A DNA stretch of 64,000 nucleotides from Devriesea agamarum (GTDB lineage Bacteria > Actinomycetota > Actinomycetes > Actinomycetales > Dermabacteraceae): positions 124,001 to 188,000 of the forward strand of contig NZ_LN849456.1 in the NCBI RefSeq assembly GCF_900070355.1. Direction: 5' to 3'. The notes below the pieces were generated by a model. That model saw nothing but the letters and a program-made list of their open reading frames with translations. It searched no databases and was not told the origin of the DNA. Each line of letters starts with the position of its first letter. Within the stretch, counting starts at the first letter, position 1. The position numbers and the translations under genes are program-made. Shown here piece by piece: positions 35,173 through 44,727 of the stretch.

Positions 35173-35633
35173 TGCGTCGTCCGAGCACATCGCGTGCGGG
35201 GTAGGGCATGTACTTGTACGGCGTTTTGGAGACGTAAACAGGGGATCCGCCCTGGCTGATCGATCTGCTCAAAGAACCCGAGCTCGTGCTCCTCACGCGG
35301 TCCGCGTTTATGTATGAGGCCGCATTTCGATCGCTCATGTTATTCACATTCTCGTACTTGCTCTGACCAGGCCGGCCATCTGCTCGTGAATGTACTCGAT
35401 GTCTGTGCTGGTTGTATCGAAAGGCAACGCCTCGGAGGCTACGAAGCTTATGCGGGCAGGTTAGTCGGATTTGACCGGCGATTTGGCTGTTCCTGAGACA
35501 GGGTGGGCTGCTAGCCCTGCGCGTTACTGGTTGCCTCGTGGGGTTTGGTCCGCGCAAACGCGGCGAGCCGACGTGCGCTGAACGGTGTAGTTTATTTTTA
35601 TCGTGTCACGTCCGGGAAACAGGGGGAATAAGC
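35173..35633. other. Long intergenic region in the accessory island
   Basis: 460 bp without a supported gene. Both strands have open stretches, for example a minus-strand frame running from 35557 into the exporter gene, but none has an SD or a recognisable product. The composition shifts to AT-rich near 35590. Confidence 0.4.
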
Positions 35634-35738
35634 ATGCTGCTACATGATAAAGATCGTCTCAGACGAATCAAAAGCTTAGCTGATAATAGGACGATGATCA
35701 AACCGTTTACTAGCGAATCAAAAAATCAATTTAATTGA
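35634..35738 (+). CDS. Small ORF, 34 residues, strong ribosome-binding site
   Basis: The ATG at 35634 follows CAGGGGGAATAAGC, one of the better SD sequences in the island. The peptide is highly charged and basic (MLLHDKDRLRRIKSLADNRT at its start) and ends in a polar FTSESKNQFN. It has no cysteine, signal peptide or known motif. It lies in AT-rich DNA next to a peptide-type ABC operon on the other strand. It could be a peptide or toxin, or a truncated gene start. Confidence 0.35.
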   Translation: MLLHDKDRLRRIKSLADNRTMIKPFTSESKNQFN

Positions 35739-35849
35739 TTCTAGTTAGCATTCTGTGAATGCGTGCATTAGTCTGGCGGCTGGCAGGCCACAGTGGGGCA
35801 TGCATTACGGAAAGACATGGGTGCTTACGATTATCTCTTACCGTAAAAT

Positions 35850-36004
35850 TTACTTAGGCAGAGCAAGCCAAACCGCAAACGTAACAAAGATGAAGCCAAA
35901 CAAGGATAATCCTAACCACCACTTATTCTTTTTGGCCTGCACAATACCTAACACGAGAAAAATAATCCAAGCAAACCCGAAAAAAGCATGATGAAAAATC
36001 CCAT
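35850..36004 (-). pseudogene. Small two-helix membrane protein, frameshifted at a T6 run
   Basis: Starts with ATG 36004, one base after the ATPase stop. It reads MGFFIMLF, then hits a stop in frame after 18 residues. A one-base insertion in the run of six T (plus-strand A6 at 35980-35985) would join it to a frame ending at 35850. The result is a 51-residue protein with two hydrophobic segments (FAWIIFLVLGIVQ and FGFIFVTFAVWLALP) around KKNKWW. The stretch is 155 nt, one short of 52 codons. It may be an immunity or accessory protein of the ABC operon; decay, slippage or assembly error are all possible. Confidence 0.55.
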
Positions 36005-36005
36005 G

Positions 36006-36674
36006 TCACCGAACCTTTCTTTTGAGGGATATAACTCGATCATGTTGCTGAGCGAACTCGGCATCATGAGTCACGGTCACAAGAGTAGACCCGAAATTAC
36101 GATTCATATCGAGAAGAAGATTAATAATTTTTGATTTATTTTCTGAGTCCAGCGAGGAGGTCGGCTCGTCCGCAAGAATAAGGTCAGGATTCATGATGAC
36201 CGCGCGAGCGAAAACTGCTCGAGCCTTTTCACCACCCGAGCATTCGAGCGGTTTCTTTTTCAAAATATATCCGATGCCAATAGAATCTACGATGTCTTCG
36301 AAGCTGCGGGACTCACCGTTCGATAGCGACCGTGAGTAGAGCATAGGCAACTTGATATTATCCTCGATGGTTAAAGAGTTGATGAGAGCGGATTCTTGGA
36401 GAACGAAACCAATCTTTTGGTTCCGCCAGGTCGACATCTCCCTGCTTGACAGCTTGCGAGTACATGTACCAAACAGAGTGTAAGAACCCGAGTAAGCCGT
36501 ATCAATTAAACCAAGTATGTTCAACAAGGAGCTTTTGCCGACCCCGGACTCACCGATGATCGCGACCTTCTCTCGCTCAGCGACGGTGAGACAGAAATCC
36601 TGAAGGATAGATGTTCTTGATGATCTTTTCCTGTAAACTTTTTCTTTCATGCTCAGGTCAATAATGTTCGTCAT
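36006..36674 (-). CDS. ABC transporter ATP-binding protein (MacB/LolD-like, peptide type)
   Basis: A 222-residue ATPase: Walker A GESGVGKSSLLNILGL, Q-loop FVLQESALI, signature CSGGEKARAVFARA, Walker B LILADEPTSSLDS, switch VTHDAEFA. It resembles the MacB/LolD branch that works with FtsX-like permeases, including those beside lactococcin-972-type bacteriocins. The start ATG 36674 overlaps the permease stop (ATGA) after GGGGGTG; an upstream frame would read into the permease. The DNA is strikingly AT-rich compared with the chromosome. No precursor peptide with a recognised motif was found. Confidence 0.88.
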   Translation of the reverse strand: MTNIIDLSMKEKVYRKRSSRTSILQDFCLTVAEREKVAIIGESGVGKSSLLNILGLIDTAYSGSYTLFGTCTRKLSSREMSTWRNQKIGFVLQESALINSLTIEDNIKLPMLYSRSLSNGESRSFEDIVDSIGIGYILKKKPLECSGGEKARAVFARAVIMNPDLILADEPTSSLDSENKSKIINLLLDMNRNFGSTLVTVTHDAEFAQQHDRVISLKRKVR

Positions 36675-37894
36675 TGTAACACCCCCACAGATACGGGAAT
36701 CCGCTTTAATCTCCACATTATTATCTCTACGACGACGAAAAGAAGACAAATATTAAACAGCAAGACAACCAATAATGCGAGCCAGTCCATTTTGATTAAT
36801 CCAGCAAAGCCATAGGTCATAAAGAAAGCCTCCTTGTCGCGCCAATGGGTATACCTTGAATAAGCTGTCAGGGCAAAGGTTGCTAACAAGGCCAGCGCTG
36901 ACAGTGTTGCATAGTACGAGTAGAATAGCCTCCGTATCTTTGTGTAACTTAGACCGACCAGCAAATTGATGGTGAAATCGCGGGACATTACTCTGACGCT
37001 AACCAACGAGCTCCAGACAGACAGGCCAATAATGAGAGCAAGAAGGACGCTGGTCATCCCGATGAGAAATTTCATCGAGGAAATAAAGTACTCATTATAA
37101 AAATCGTCGTTCTGTTGTTGATTAAAGAAATTATACTTCTCGTTGATTGATTTTTCGATGTATGTGCCTAATCGTGTAACGCTAGCTCTATCGGCGTCCA
37201 TGAGTATTAGATCAGAAAGCCCATTCACCTTTAGGCCGTAATTAGACTGCTTAATAAAATTTTCTGTGACAGGTATTGCTATGGAAAAATTGTAGTATTG
37301 CTTTGAGTTGAGTAAATAAGGATTTGAATGTGATGCATTTTGGGTAATAACACCTTCGACTTTTAAGGTTACTTCACGTCCCAAAGCAGGGTCATGTATT
37401 TTGAATCTGGAACCAATCGGATAATCTTTGCTTAGCCCCTTGCCCACCAAAACTGGAATTGTTTCGTTCTTCCCCAGATCATAGTCAAACCTTAGCGTTT
37501 TCCCATCGGAAACGACAAAACCGTTGAGGTCGTTATATCTCTTGTTCATGTAGCTCACGGGCACTTCGACACCGTTGGAATTAGGCAGTTTTACCATGTA
37601 GCCGTCGGTATAAAAAGCATAATTATAATGCTCATTAAGATAATCATACACATCTTGAAAAGCCTTCGGTGGGGTGTGCCCGTAACTCATAGGGCTATCT
37701 GGGTCCAGATTGGATATGAAAGTCCCATCCCCATATAGATCGGCTATTTCTTGGCGCCCTTTAAGCGTTGAATATATGGTGCTCGCGGATGAAAATGTTA
37801 GGTAGTTAGCCATGAATATAAGAATTAGTGTACTTACGGCCAGGATAGGTTTCCGAAAGAATATCTGCCTGAAGAAGAATCTGAATATTTTCAT
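36671..37894 (-). CDS. FtsX-like ABC transporter permease (MacB-type)
   Basis: A 407-residue membrane protein with the MacB/FtsX plan: one N-terminal helix (FFRKPILAVSTLILIFMANY), an extracytoplasmic domain of about 240 residues, then three C-terminal helices (LIGMTSVLLALIIGLSVWSS, YYATLSALALLATFALTAY and WLALLVVLLFNICLLFVVVE). The arrangement fits mechanotransmission rather than classical transport. It is coupled to both neighbours by ATGA overlaps. Codon use is Firmicute-like, implying transfer. Likely role: export of, or resistance to, a peptide. Confidence 0.83.
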   Translation of the reverse strand: MKIFRFFFRQIFFRKPILAVSTLILIFMANYLTFSSASTIYSTLKGRQEIADLYGDGTFISNLDPDSPMSYGHTPPKAFQDVYDYLNEHYNYAFYTDGYMVKLPNSNGVEVPVSYMNKRYNDLNGFVVSDGKTLRFDYDLGKNETIPVLVGKGLSKDYPIGSRFKIHDPALGREVTLKVEGVITQNASHSNPYLLNSKQYYNFSIAIPVTENFIKQSNYGLKVNGLSDLILMDADRASVTRLGTYIEKSINEKYNFFNQQQNDDFYNEYFISSMKFLIGMTSVLLALIIGLSVWSSLVSVRVMSRDFTINLLVGLSYTKIRRLFYSYYATLSALALLATFALTAYSRYTHWRDKEAFFMTYGFAGLIKMDWLALLVVLLFNICLLFVVVEIIMWRLKRIPVSVGVLQ

Positions 37895-38340
37895 TTTACC
37901 CTCACAAAAGCTGCGCTAGCCATGACGTAAGCGAGTAAAGCTGCCAGCAAATATAGATTGTCGGCAATATCAAAGCTTAGATATGTATTTAATGCAATAG
38001 AAAGAGTGCAGCATGTAACCAACAATATGATGCACTCGATGCCGTACCGCAATCTAAGTAGATTCAAACTGTCCCCCACTAGGATCCGGCACTTAATCTC
38101 TGTCTTAGCTTTTGCCAACAGTTGGTAGTGAAATATTAAAACTATTGTAGAAAAGGCGAGAATGAATGTAAGCTTATACTGCAATAAAAATTTGAAATAG
38201 TGTGTCAGTACATACGAATTTTCCGCTTCGTGCTCAATGTAGAAAAGGACACTTATAAGCAGGAAGCATGTAAGATATAGGCCGGCTAGCTCGAGCCGGT
38301 TGTTGTGTCTTAAAAGGGACCTGCCTAAGCATTTTCGCAT
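37891..38340 (-). CDS. Small four-helix membrane protein of the AT-rich ABC operon
   Basis: 149 residues with about four membrane helices (LAGLYLTCFLLISVLFYI, LTFILAFSTIVLIFHYQ, IECIILLVTCCTLSIAL and LYLLAALLAYVMASAAFV). No family recognised. ATG 38340 follows AAGGAAAG. It is first in the three-gene operon, its stop overlapping the permease start, so it is probably an integral partner or an immunity protein. AT-rich like the rest of the operon. Confidence 0.7.
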   Translation of the reverse strand: MRKCLGRSLLRHNNRLELAGLYLTCFLLISVLFYIEHEAENSYVLTHYFKFLLQYKLTFILAFSTIVLIFHYQLLAKAKTEIKCRILVGDSLNLLRLRYGIECIILLVTCCTLSIALNTYLSFDIADNLYLLAALLAYVMASAAFVRVK

Positions 38341-38907
38341 GGTTTCTTTCCTTAGTGGACGCGTTTTATATTGAGGTCTCGAATTTATTTTTATGTATGA
38401 CCTCCACTGTCGATAGTGTGAGTTCTGGCACTTTCCTCCACTCTAGCCTAACGCCGGTATGGTTGCCACGAATGATCTTTGGAGCGAAGCATAAGGCCTC
38501 CTCGGCGCGGCTTCCCGGCTCTGAGATACGCTGAGCTGATCGCCATCTACGTAGCGTGGACTGCGGGCTTGCTGATGCTCGGTTCTGATCAGCGGCCTTA
38601 GGTACTGATGCCTGGGTCTGCGATGATAGTACCGTTCGATTTAGCTAAGCATCTTTCTATTTAGTGGCCGGGATGCGACGGTCTTCTTACGTCCGTCATA
38701 TCCCTGGACCGATTCCATATCTTCTTGCAGCGAAAAGAACTATTCAACAGCCGCATTAGTGCTAGCAGTCGTCACTCAGCCCATGGTGGAAGTCAGTGGT
38801 GCGAGTGCGTCTACCCTCCTGCCAGCCATGTCCCATCTCGGCATGGACGTCATGGGTGTTGTTATCGATGAGCCGGGAACTTTGCCGTAACTAATCGTCG
38901 GTGTGAT
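38341..38907. other. Intergenic region with possible decayed coding sequence
   Basis: About 570 bp. It should carry the promoter of the AT-rich operon near 38341-38450. From about 38655 to 38890 a plus-strand frame of roughly 75 codons stays open (ending VVIDEPGTLP) but has no start codon near its beginning and no recognised family. It may be a remnant left by the island's insertion. Confidence 0.35.
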
Positions 38908-40701
38908 TTACCCGAGCAGCTCGGACAGCTCCAGCCACCGTTCTTCGAGTCGCACGATCTCGCTTTCAAGCTCTCGCACGCGGTCGGTGTGTGCTTGGAG
39001 GCCCGTATAGTCGGCGTGATCATAATCGGCCATCTGGGCATGGACGTCCTTGATGCTTTTACCGAGCTTTTCCAGCCGTCGCTCAATCGCCGAGAGCTCC
39101 TTCTGTGCCACACGCTGCTGCGCCCCCGATAGCGCCGACACATCAGGGGTCTCAACCTTTGTCATCACCATGTCGCCGCTCGACGGTGTGCGGGCCTGTT
39201 CATGGCGCAGCCGCAAGTATTCATCCACCCCGCCGGGAACGTGCCTCAGCTGTCCGTCCAGGATCGCGTACTGCTGGTCGGTAACGCGTTCTAACAGGTA
39301 CCGGTCGTGCGAGACCATGATCAGAGTCCCCGGCCACGAATCCAGCAGGTCTTCCAGCGCGGCGAGCATATCCGCGTCCACATCATTAGTGGGCTCGTCC
39401 AGGGCCAACACGTTCGGTTCGCTCAGCAACAGCATGAGCAGCTGAAGTCGCCGTTTCTGTCCGCCCGATAGCTCATCGACTCGGGCCGAGAGATGTTCGC
39501 GGGCAAAGCCGAGCCGTTCCAGCAGCTGTGCCGGGGTGAGGTCTTTACCGTCGATTTGGAAGGTGGTTTTGTTGCGTGCAAGAACCTCGCGGACGCGGTC
39601 GCCGCCGATGTCGGCGAGCTGAGAAAACTGTTGGTCGAGAATCCCGATGTTGACTGTTTTCCCTCGCAGCACTGTGCCGGAGCTCGGTTTAAGAGTGCCG
39701 CAGATCAGTCCGAGCAGAGTGGATTTACCGGCCCCGTTTGCGCCGAGAATTCCTGTCCGTTCACCGGGAGCGATGCGCCAGGTCACATCGCGCAGCACGT
39801 CGCGTTCTCCATAACGGATGCTCACCCCCTCCAGATCCACCACTCGTTTACCGAGGCGCGCCACCGCGACCCGTTGGAGCTCAATCGGGTTCCTGATTGG
39901 TGGCACGTCCGCGATCAACGCATTCGCGGCGTCGATGCGAAACTTCGGTTTCGAGGTGCGGGCGGGCGCGCCTCGCCGAAGCCACGCCAGTTCTTTGCGC
40001 ATGAGGTTTTGGCGTTTCTGCTCGGTGGCCGCGGCCATCCGGTCGCGCTCGACCCGCTGCAGAACATAGGCCGCGTACCCGCCCTCGAACGGTTCAACTG
40101 TTCCGTCGTGTACCTCCCAGGTCTCTGTGCAGACCTCGTCGAGGAACCAGCGATCATGCGTAATTACCAGCAGACCACCGGCGTTTTTAGCCCACCGCTG
40201 CTTCATATGTGCGGCTAGCCACGCGATGCCCTCCACGTCGAGGTGGTTGGTGGGTTCGTCGAGCGCGATCAGATCCCAGTCGCCGACCAGCAGCGCCGCG
40301 AGTGCGACCCGCCGCCGTTGACCACCGCTCAGCTGTCCGATGAGGGCATCCCAGGGCACGTCGGCGACGAGTCCGCCAATCACATCGCGAATCCGCGCAT
40401 CGCCAGCCCACTGGTGCTCAGGGGCATCGCCGACAATGGCATGCCCGACGGTGGACTGCGGGTCGAGATCATCGCGTTGGTCAAGAACCCCGAACCGTAC
40501 TCCGTTGCGCCTGGTTACCCGGCCAGCTTGAGGTTCGATACGTCCCGATAGCATTCCGAGCAGACTCGATTTGCCATCGCCGTTGCGCCCCACGATCCCA
40601 ATCCGGTCGCCTTCCTCGAGTCCAACCGAGAGGGAATCGAAGACAACACGGGTGGGATATTCGAGGTGAAGCCCTTCGGCTCCGAGAAGAGGGGTGGCCA
40701 T
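38908..40701 (-). CDS. ABC-F family ATPase (Uup-like)
   Basis: A 597-residue cytoplasmic protein with two ABC domains and no membrane segment. Domain 1: GRNGDGKSSLLG, LSGGQRRRVALA, LIALDEPTNHLDV. A linker with a charged arm follows (residues about 235-290). Domain 2: GANGAGKSTLLG, LSGGQKRRLQLL, VLALDEPTNDVDA. The C-terminal 80 residues form a Glu/Arg-rich coiled coil as in Uup. ABC-F proteins act on the ribosome. In many Actinobacteria an ABC-F gene sits near ispE, so this marks the right border of the island. Confidence 0.92.
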   Translation of the reverse strand: MATPLLGAEGLHLEYPTRVVFDSLSVGLEEGDRIGIVGRNGDGKSSLLGMLSGRIEPQAGRVTRRNGVRFGVLDQRDDLDPQSTVGHAIVGDAPEHQWAGDARIRDVIGGLVADVPWDALIGQLSGGQRRRVALAALLVGDWDLIALDEPTNHLDVEGIAWLAAHMKQRWAKNAGGLLVITHDRWFLDEVCTETWEVHDGTVEPFEGGYAAYVLQRVERDRMAAATEQKRQNLMRKELAWLRRGAPARTSKPKFRIDAANALIADVPPIRNPIELQRVAVARLGKRVVDLEGVSIRYGERDVLRDVTWRIAPGERTGILGANGAGKSTLLGLICGTLKPSSGTVLRGKTVNIGILDQQFSQLADIGGDRVREVLARNKTTFQIDGKDLTPAQLLERLGFAREHLSARVDELSGGQKRRLQLLMLLLSEPNVLALDEPTNDVDADMLAALEDLLDSWPGTLIMVSHDRYLLERVTDQQYAILDGQLRHVPGGVDEYLRLRHEQARTPSSGDMVMTKVETPDVSALSGAQQRVAQKELSAIERRLEKLGKSIKDVHAQMADYDHADYTGLQAHTDRVRELESEIVRLEERWLELSELLG

Positions 40702-40769
40702 CGGATCCTTTCGGAAAATTATGACGCGCTAGGAGCCCACCCCCAGGGTGGTTCACGTCACAGGTGTGG

Positions 40770-41276
40770 TTAGCGTTCAAACGACAGCAGCAGGCTGCGC
40801 AATGTGGCCGCGAGGCCTGCTTGCTTACGCGCATCGAGCGGTGCCAAAAGGTCGTGTTCGCTGTCCAGCAACCTGGCCATAGCGGTATCGACAACTTCAA
40901 TTCCGGCGTCAGCCAACCGTACCCGCACTCCGCGACCATCTCCCGGATGAGGCCGCCGGGTCACTAAACCTTTCGTGACGAGTTTATCGATGCGGTTGGT
41001 CATGGTTCCGCTTGTGACCAGTGTTTGTTTCACCAATTCACCGGGGCTTAGCTCATAGGGCGCCCCTGCCCGGCGCAGCGCGGAGAGCACATCAAACTCC
41101 CAGGCTTCGATGCCGGTGGCGGTAAAAGCACCTCGTCTCGCGTTTTCCAGATGGTGCGCAAGCCTCGATAGCCGGGATAAAACCGCCAGAGGTTCAACGT
41201 CTAGATCCGGGCGTACGGCGCGCCAGGCCGCCATGATGCGGTCCACCTCATCGGGACCGGAAGCGCTCGAGGACAT
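40770..41276 (-). CDS. MarR-family transcriptional regulator
   Basis: A 168-residue winged-helix regulator. The recognition region reads ELSPGELVKQTLVTSGTMTNRIDKL and the wing LVTRRPHPGDGRGVRVRLADAG. It lies 68 bp upstream of the ABC-F gene on the same strand and may be cotranscribed. No ligand can be predicted. Confidence 0.87.
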   Translation of the reverse strand: MSSSASGPDEVDRIMAAWRAVRPDLDVEPLAVLSRLSRLAHHLENARRGAFTATGIEAWEFDVLSALRRAGAPYELSPGELVKQTLVTSGTMTNRIDKLVTKGLVTRRPHPGDGRGVRVRLADAGIEVVDTAMARLLDSEHDLLAPLDARKQAGLAATLRSLLLSFER

Positions 41277-41355
41277 GCGGGTACTCTAATCGCCCAGCCG
41301 CGTTGATAGCACGTTGACCGCGAGGAAGTTGGGCTGTGTCGAGGCTGGCGTCACA

Positions 41356-42009
41356 TCACATGCCGCGCAGGCGCGGCTCAGGTTTAAGGTTCTTCAATCC
41401 AAACCATGAGAGATTCACCATATGGGCTGCAACCTGCTCTTTGGATGGGCTGCGAGTCTCCAGCCACCACTGGCCGGTGTACGCCACCATTCCCACCAAC
41501 ATTTGCGCGTACATTGCAGCGTCTTCCACGGCGTGATCGCGACGCGAAAACTGGTCAATCAGAAGTGATTCCACTGTGTTTGCCACGTCGCCAAGAAGTG
41601 AGGAGAAGGTCCCGGTTGCCTGGGCGACCGGGGAGTCTCGCACCAGAATCCGAAAGCCATCTTCATGGGTTTCGATATATGTCAGCAAAGCGAGCGCAGC
41701 GCTTTCCATCAGCACTTTTGGGTGTCGGGAGGGGATGCGCAGTGCGGTGTCGAGTGCGTCGATCAGTATGCGGGTTTCGCGATCAACCACCACCGCGTAC
41801 AAACCTTCTTTGCCGCCGAAGTGTTCGTACACCACCGGCTTGGACACCCCGGCGGTCGCGGCAATCTCCTCCACGCTAGTTCCGTCGAATCCTTTTGCCG
41901 CGAAAAGTGAGCCGCCGACGGTCAGCAGTTGTTCACGCCGCTGGCGTCCGGTCATCCGCGGTGCACGTGTCTTTGTCGTCACCTGATCCGCACTTGGCGT
42001 GTCGTTCAT
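41356..42009 (-). CDS. TetR-family transcriptional regulator
   Basis: A 217-residue TetR protein: the HTH is at residues about 20-65 (RREQLLTVGGSLFAAKGFDG, then VEEIAATAGVSKPVVYEHFG). The C-terminal domain includes HEDGFRILVRDSPVA and a WWLETRSPSKEQVAAH segment. ATG 42009 is preferred; the frame to 42072 runs into the tRNA. A TetR gene beside glmU is a conserved arrangement in Actinobacteria (as I recall for Rv1019), although its target is unknown. Confidence 0.87.
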   Translation of the reverse strand: MNDTPSADQVTTKTRAPRMTGRQRREQLLTVGGSLFAAKGFDGTSVEEIAATAGVSKPVVYEHFGGKEGLYAVVVDRETRILIDALDTALRIPSRHPKVLMESAALALLTYIETHEDGFRILVRDSPVAQATGTFSSLLGDVANTVESLLIDQFSRRDHAVEDAAMYAQMLVGMVAYTGQWWLETRSPSKEQVAAHMVNLSWFGLKNLKPEPRLRGM

Positions 42010-42064
42010 GCCGTCAGTGTTCCACACCCGGGGTAAGATTCTCTGTGCGCCCCGGAGGGGATGC

Positions 42065-42136
42065 TCCGCCATGGTGTAATGGGTAACACCTCAGATTTTG
42101 GTTCTGAAGTTCTAGGTTCGAGTCCTGGTGGCGGAA
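42065..42136 (+). tRNA. tRNA-Gln (anticodon TTG)
   Basis: Acceptor stem TCCGCCA (42065-42071) pairs with TGGCGGA (42129-42135). The anticodon stem is TCAGA/TCTGA with loop TTTTGGT, giving anticodon TTG. The T-loop GGTTCGAGTCC is standard. The 3' CCA is not encoded. Confidence 0.96.
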
Positions 42137-42185
42137 CGGCAGCGCCCCGATGATTGGGGTGACGTACGAACGGAAGGCCCAGGCC

Positions 42186-43715
42186 GTGAGTCCACACCCT
42201 CCAGCAGCCGTAATCGTTCTTGCCGCTGGGGCCGGGACGCGCATGCGGTCCTCAATCCCCAAGGTATTGCACCCTATTTGCGGGCGTTCACTTCTTCTCC
42301 ACGCGATTTCGGCGGCTCGCACCCTGGAACCGGCTGAGCTCGTGGCTGTTGTCCGTCATGAACGCGCTCAAGTGGTCGCGCACCTTGCCGAGCACGCCGA
42401 GGATGTTCTGATCGCTGACCAGGATGAGATTCCCGGCACCGGGCGGGCAGTCCAGTGCGGACTGGAACAGGTCAGCGCCACCAGCGGGGTCGTTGTGGTG
42501 ACCTACGGTGATGTGCCTTTGCTGGATGGCCCCACGTTGGAAAGCCTGGTGGCGGCGCATGTCGATGGCGGCAATGCGGTGACGGTGTTGACTGCCCGGG
42601 TCGAGGACCCAACGGGTTACGGGCGTATCTTGCGGGCGGACTCAGCAGCGGGGGAGCCCGATGCTGATGAGGTCGTGGCGATTGTCGAGCACAAAGATGC
42701 CTCTGCTGAGCAGCGTCTGATCACCGAGGTCAACTCTGGGATTTACGCGTTTGACCTTGAGGTCCTGAAGCACGCACTCACCAAGCTCGGAACGGACAAT
42801 GCCCAAGGGGAGATGTACCTCACCGATGTGCTGGCGATTGCGCGCCGCGAGGGTGGGCGCGTCCGCGCGGTCGCTACGGACGATGCGGTGCTGGTCGAAG
42901 GGGCGAATGACCGGGTTCAGCTGGCCCAGCTCGGTGCGGAAATGAATCGGCGCATTGTCGAACGGCATATGCGCGCCGGGGTGAGCATCGTTGACCCGGC
43001 CACGACCTGGATTGACTCCGATGTGTCGATCGGTCAGGACACCGTAATTCTGCCTGGCGTTCAGATTCACGGGGCCACCACGATCGGGGAGCGCTGCACG
43101 ATCGGCCCGGATAGCACGTTGACGGATCTTGAGATCGGGGACGGTGCGAATGTGGTGCGTACCCACGCCATTGCCGCGCTGATTGGGCCCGGCGCAAGCG
43201 TCGGCCCCTTCACCTATCTGCGCCCGGGCACGGAGCTCGGTGCCGGTGGGAAAATCGGCGGATTCTGCGAGACGAAGAACGCTCAGATCGCCGACGGCGC
43301 GAAAGTTCCTCATCTCAGTTATGTCGGCGACGCCGAAATCGGTGAAGGTAGCAATATCGGCGCCGGCACGATTTTCGCCAACTACGACGGTGTGGCGAAG
43401 CATCGCACGACGGTCGGGCGCCAGGTTCGGATCGGTAGCGACAGCGTGCTCGTTGCTCCCGTGACCGTGGGGGATGGTGCGGCAACGGGCGCGGGAACGG
43501 TGGTGCGACGGGATATTCCGGCCGGGGCGCTCGGTGTCAGCGCGGTCACCATGCGTAATGTGCCGGGGTGGACCGAAGCGAAACGAGGGGGAACCGCGAT
43601 GGCGCAGGCCGCAGCAGCGGCTCGTGAAGCGGCGGATACTGCGCCGCCCGGACCTGAGAATCAATCACCCCATCACAGCGCTAAGGGCGCGGATAACCAG
43701 GAGGATCAGGCATGA
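42186..43715 (+). CDS. glmU: Bifunctional GlmU: glucosamine-1-phosphate acetyltransferase and UDP-GlcNAc pyrophosphorylase
   Basis: Makes UDP-N-acetylglucosamine for peptidoglycan. About 509 residues. The uridylyltransferase half starts with [15 protein letters not shown] and shows [14 protein letters not shown]. The acetyltransferase half is a left-handed beta helix of hexapeptide repeats (from about residue 265) with GPFTYLRPG and [11 protein letters not shown]. The C-terminal 50 residues are an Ala-rich tail. GTG 42186 gives the normal N-terminus; ATG 42150 would add 12 residues. It overlaps prs by 4 bases. Confidence 0.95.
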   Translation: MSPHPPAAVIVLAAGAGTRMRSSIPKVLHPICGRSLLLHAISAARTLEPAELVAVVRHERAQVVAHLAEHAEDVLIADQDEIPGTGRAVQCGLEQVSATSGVVVVTYGDVPLLDGPTLESLVAAHVDGGNAVTVLTARVEDPTGYGRILRADSAAGEPDADEVVAIVEHKDASAEQRLITEVNSGIYAFDLEVLKHALTKLGTDNAQGEMYLTDVLAIARREGGRVRAVATDDAVLVEGANDRVQLAQLGAEMNRRIVERHMRAGVSIVDPATTWIDSDVSIGQDTVILPGVQIHGATTIGERCTIGPDSTLTDLEIGDGANVVRTHAIAALIGPGASVGPFTYLRPGTELGAGGKIGGFCETKNAQIADGAKVPHLSYVGDAEIGEGSNIGAGTIFANYDGVAKHRTTVGRQVRIGSDSVLVAPVTVGDGAATGAGTVVRRDIPAGALGVSAVTMRNVPGWTEAKRGGTAMAQAAAAAREAADTAPPGPENQSPHHSAKGADNQEDQA

Positions 43716-44692
43716 GCGGCATTATTGCGACGGGGGAGAAACGCCTCGTCCTCGCTTCCGGGCGCGCACATCCGGTGCTGGCCCAAGAAGTGGCGCAGGA
43801 ACTCGGTGTTGAGGTTCTGCCGATGGATGCCTGGGACTTTGCTAACGGTGAGATTTATGTTCGATACGGTGAATCTGTGCGTGGCACGGATGCGTTCGTG
43901 TTGCAGTCCCACCCTGCGCCCATTAACACCTGGTTGATGGAAAACCTGATCATGATCGATGCGTTGAAGCGGGCGTCTGCCAAGCGCATCACTGCTATTG
44001 CCCCGTGTTTTCCGTATGCGCGCCAGGATAAGAAGCATCGGGGTCGGGAACCTATTTCTGCGCGCTTGGTCGCTGATCTTTTTCAGACGGCCGGGTTGGA
44101 TCGCATGATTTCGGTGGATCTGCATGCGCCGCAGGTTCAGGGCTATTTTGACCGCCCGGTGGACCACTTGATGGCGCTGCCGATTCTTGCTGAGTATGTG
44201 GATCGCACCTATGGGCGTGAAAACCTCGTGGTGGTGTCCCCAGATGCCGGTCGTATCCGGGTGGCTGAGCTGTGGGCGAAGCGGCTCGGGAATGCAAGTC
44301 TCGCGTTTATCCATAAGTCGCGCGACACCTCCCGTCCGAACTCGACCGTAGCTAAACGAGTGATCGGTGATGTCTCCGGTAAGCGATGCATTTTGGTGGA
44401 TGACATGATCGATACTGCGGGTACGATCTGTCAGGCGTCTGAGGCTCTAATGGAGCATGGGGCAACGGATGTTGTGGTGGCTACGACCCATCCGATTCTT
44501 TCTGACCCGGCGGTGGCGCGGCTGACGACAGCTCCCATTTCTGAAGTGATTTGTACGAACACGCTGCCCATCCCTGAGGAGAAACGGTTCGCGAAGCTCA
44601 CCCAGCTGTCCATTGCACCGTTGATCGCGCGGGCGGTTCGGGCTGTGTTTGATGACGGTTCGGTGACGAGCCTTTTTGACGGCGAAGTGTAG
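43712..44692 (+). CDS. prs: Ribose-phosphate pyrophosphokinase
   Basis: Makes PRPP from ribose 5-phosphate and ATP for nucleotide, His and Trp synthesis. It has 326 residues. The flexible-loop region [18 protein letters not shown], the [11 protein letters not shown] segment and the PRPP-binding [13 protein letters not shown] are visible. Coupled to glmU (ATGA). A strong bidirectional terminator follows at 44807. Confidence 0.95.
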   Translation: MSGIIATGEKRLVLASGRAHPVLAQEVAQELGVEVLPMDAWDFANGEIYVRYGESVRGTDAFVLQSHPAPINTWLMENLIMIDALKRASAKRITAIAPCFPYARQDKKHRGREPISARLVADLFQTAGLDRMISVDLHAPQVQGYFDRPVDHLMALPILAEYVDRTYGRENLVVVSPDAGRIRVAELWAKRLGNASLAFIHKSRDTSRPNSTVAKRVIGDVSGKRCILVDDMIDTAGTICQASEALMEHGATDVVVATTHPILSDPAVARLTTAPISEVICTNTLPIPEEKRFAKLTQLSIAPLIARAVRAVFDDGSVTSLFDGEV

Positions 44693-44727
44693 TGATTCTC
44701 CAGTTCGACGTGTGTTCCTGATGCGAT

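Noticed and set aside
35030-35557. Minus-strand 175-codon frame running into the ABC exporter gene
   Set aside because: Antisense to the ATPase C-terminus, no SD, biased low-complexity product.
38655-38890. Plus-strand open stretch ending VVIDEPGTLP
   Set aside because: No start codon at its beginning and no recognised domain; kept only as a possible remnant.
39493-40218. Long plus-strand frame opposite the ABC-F gene
   Set aside because: Shadow of the high-GC3 ABC-F coding frame.
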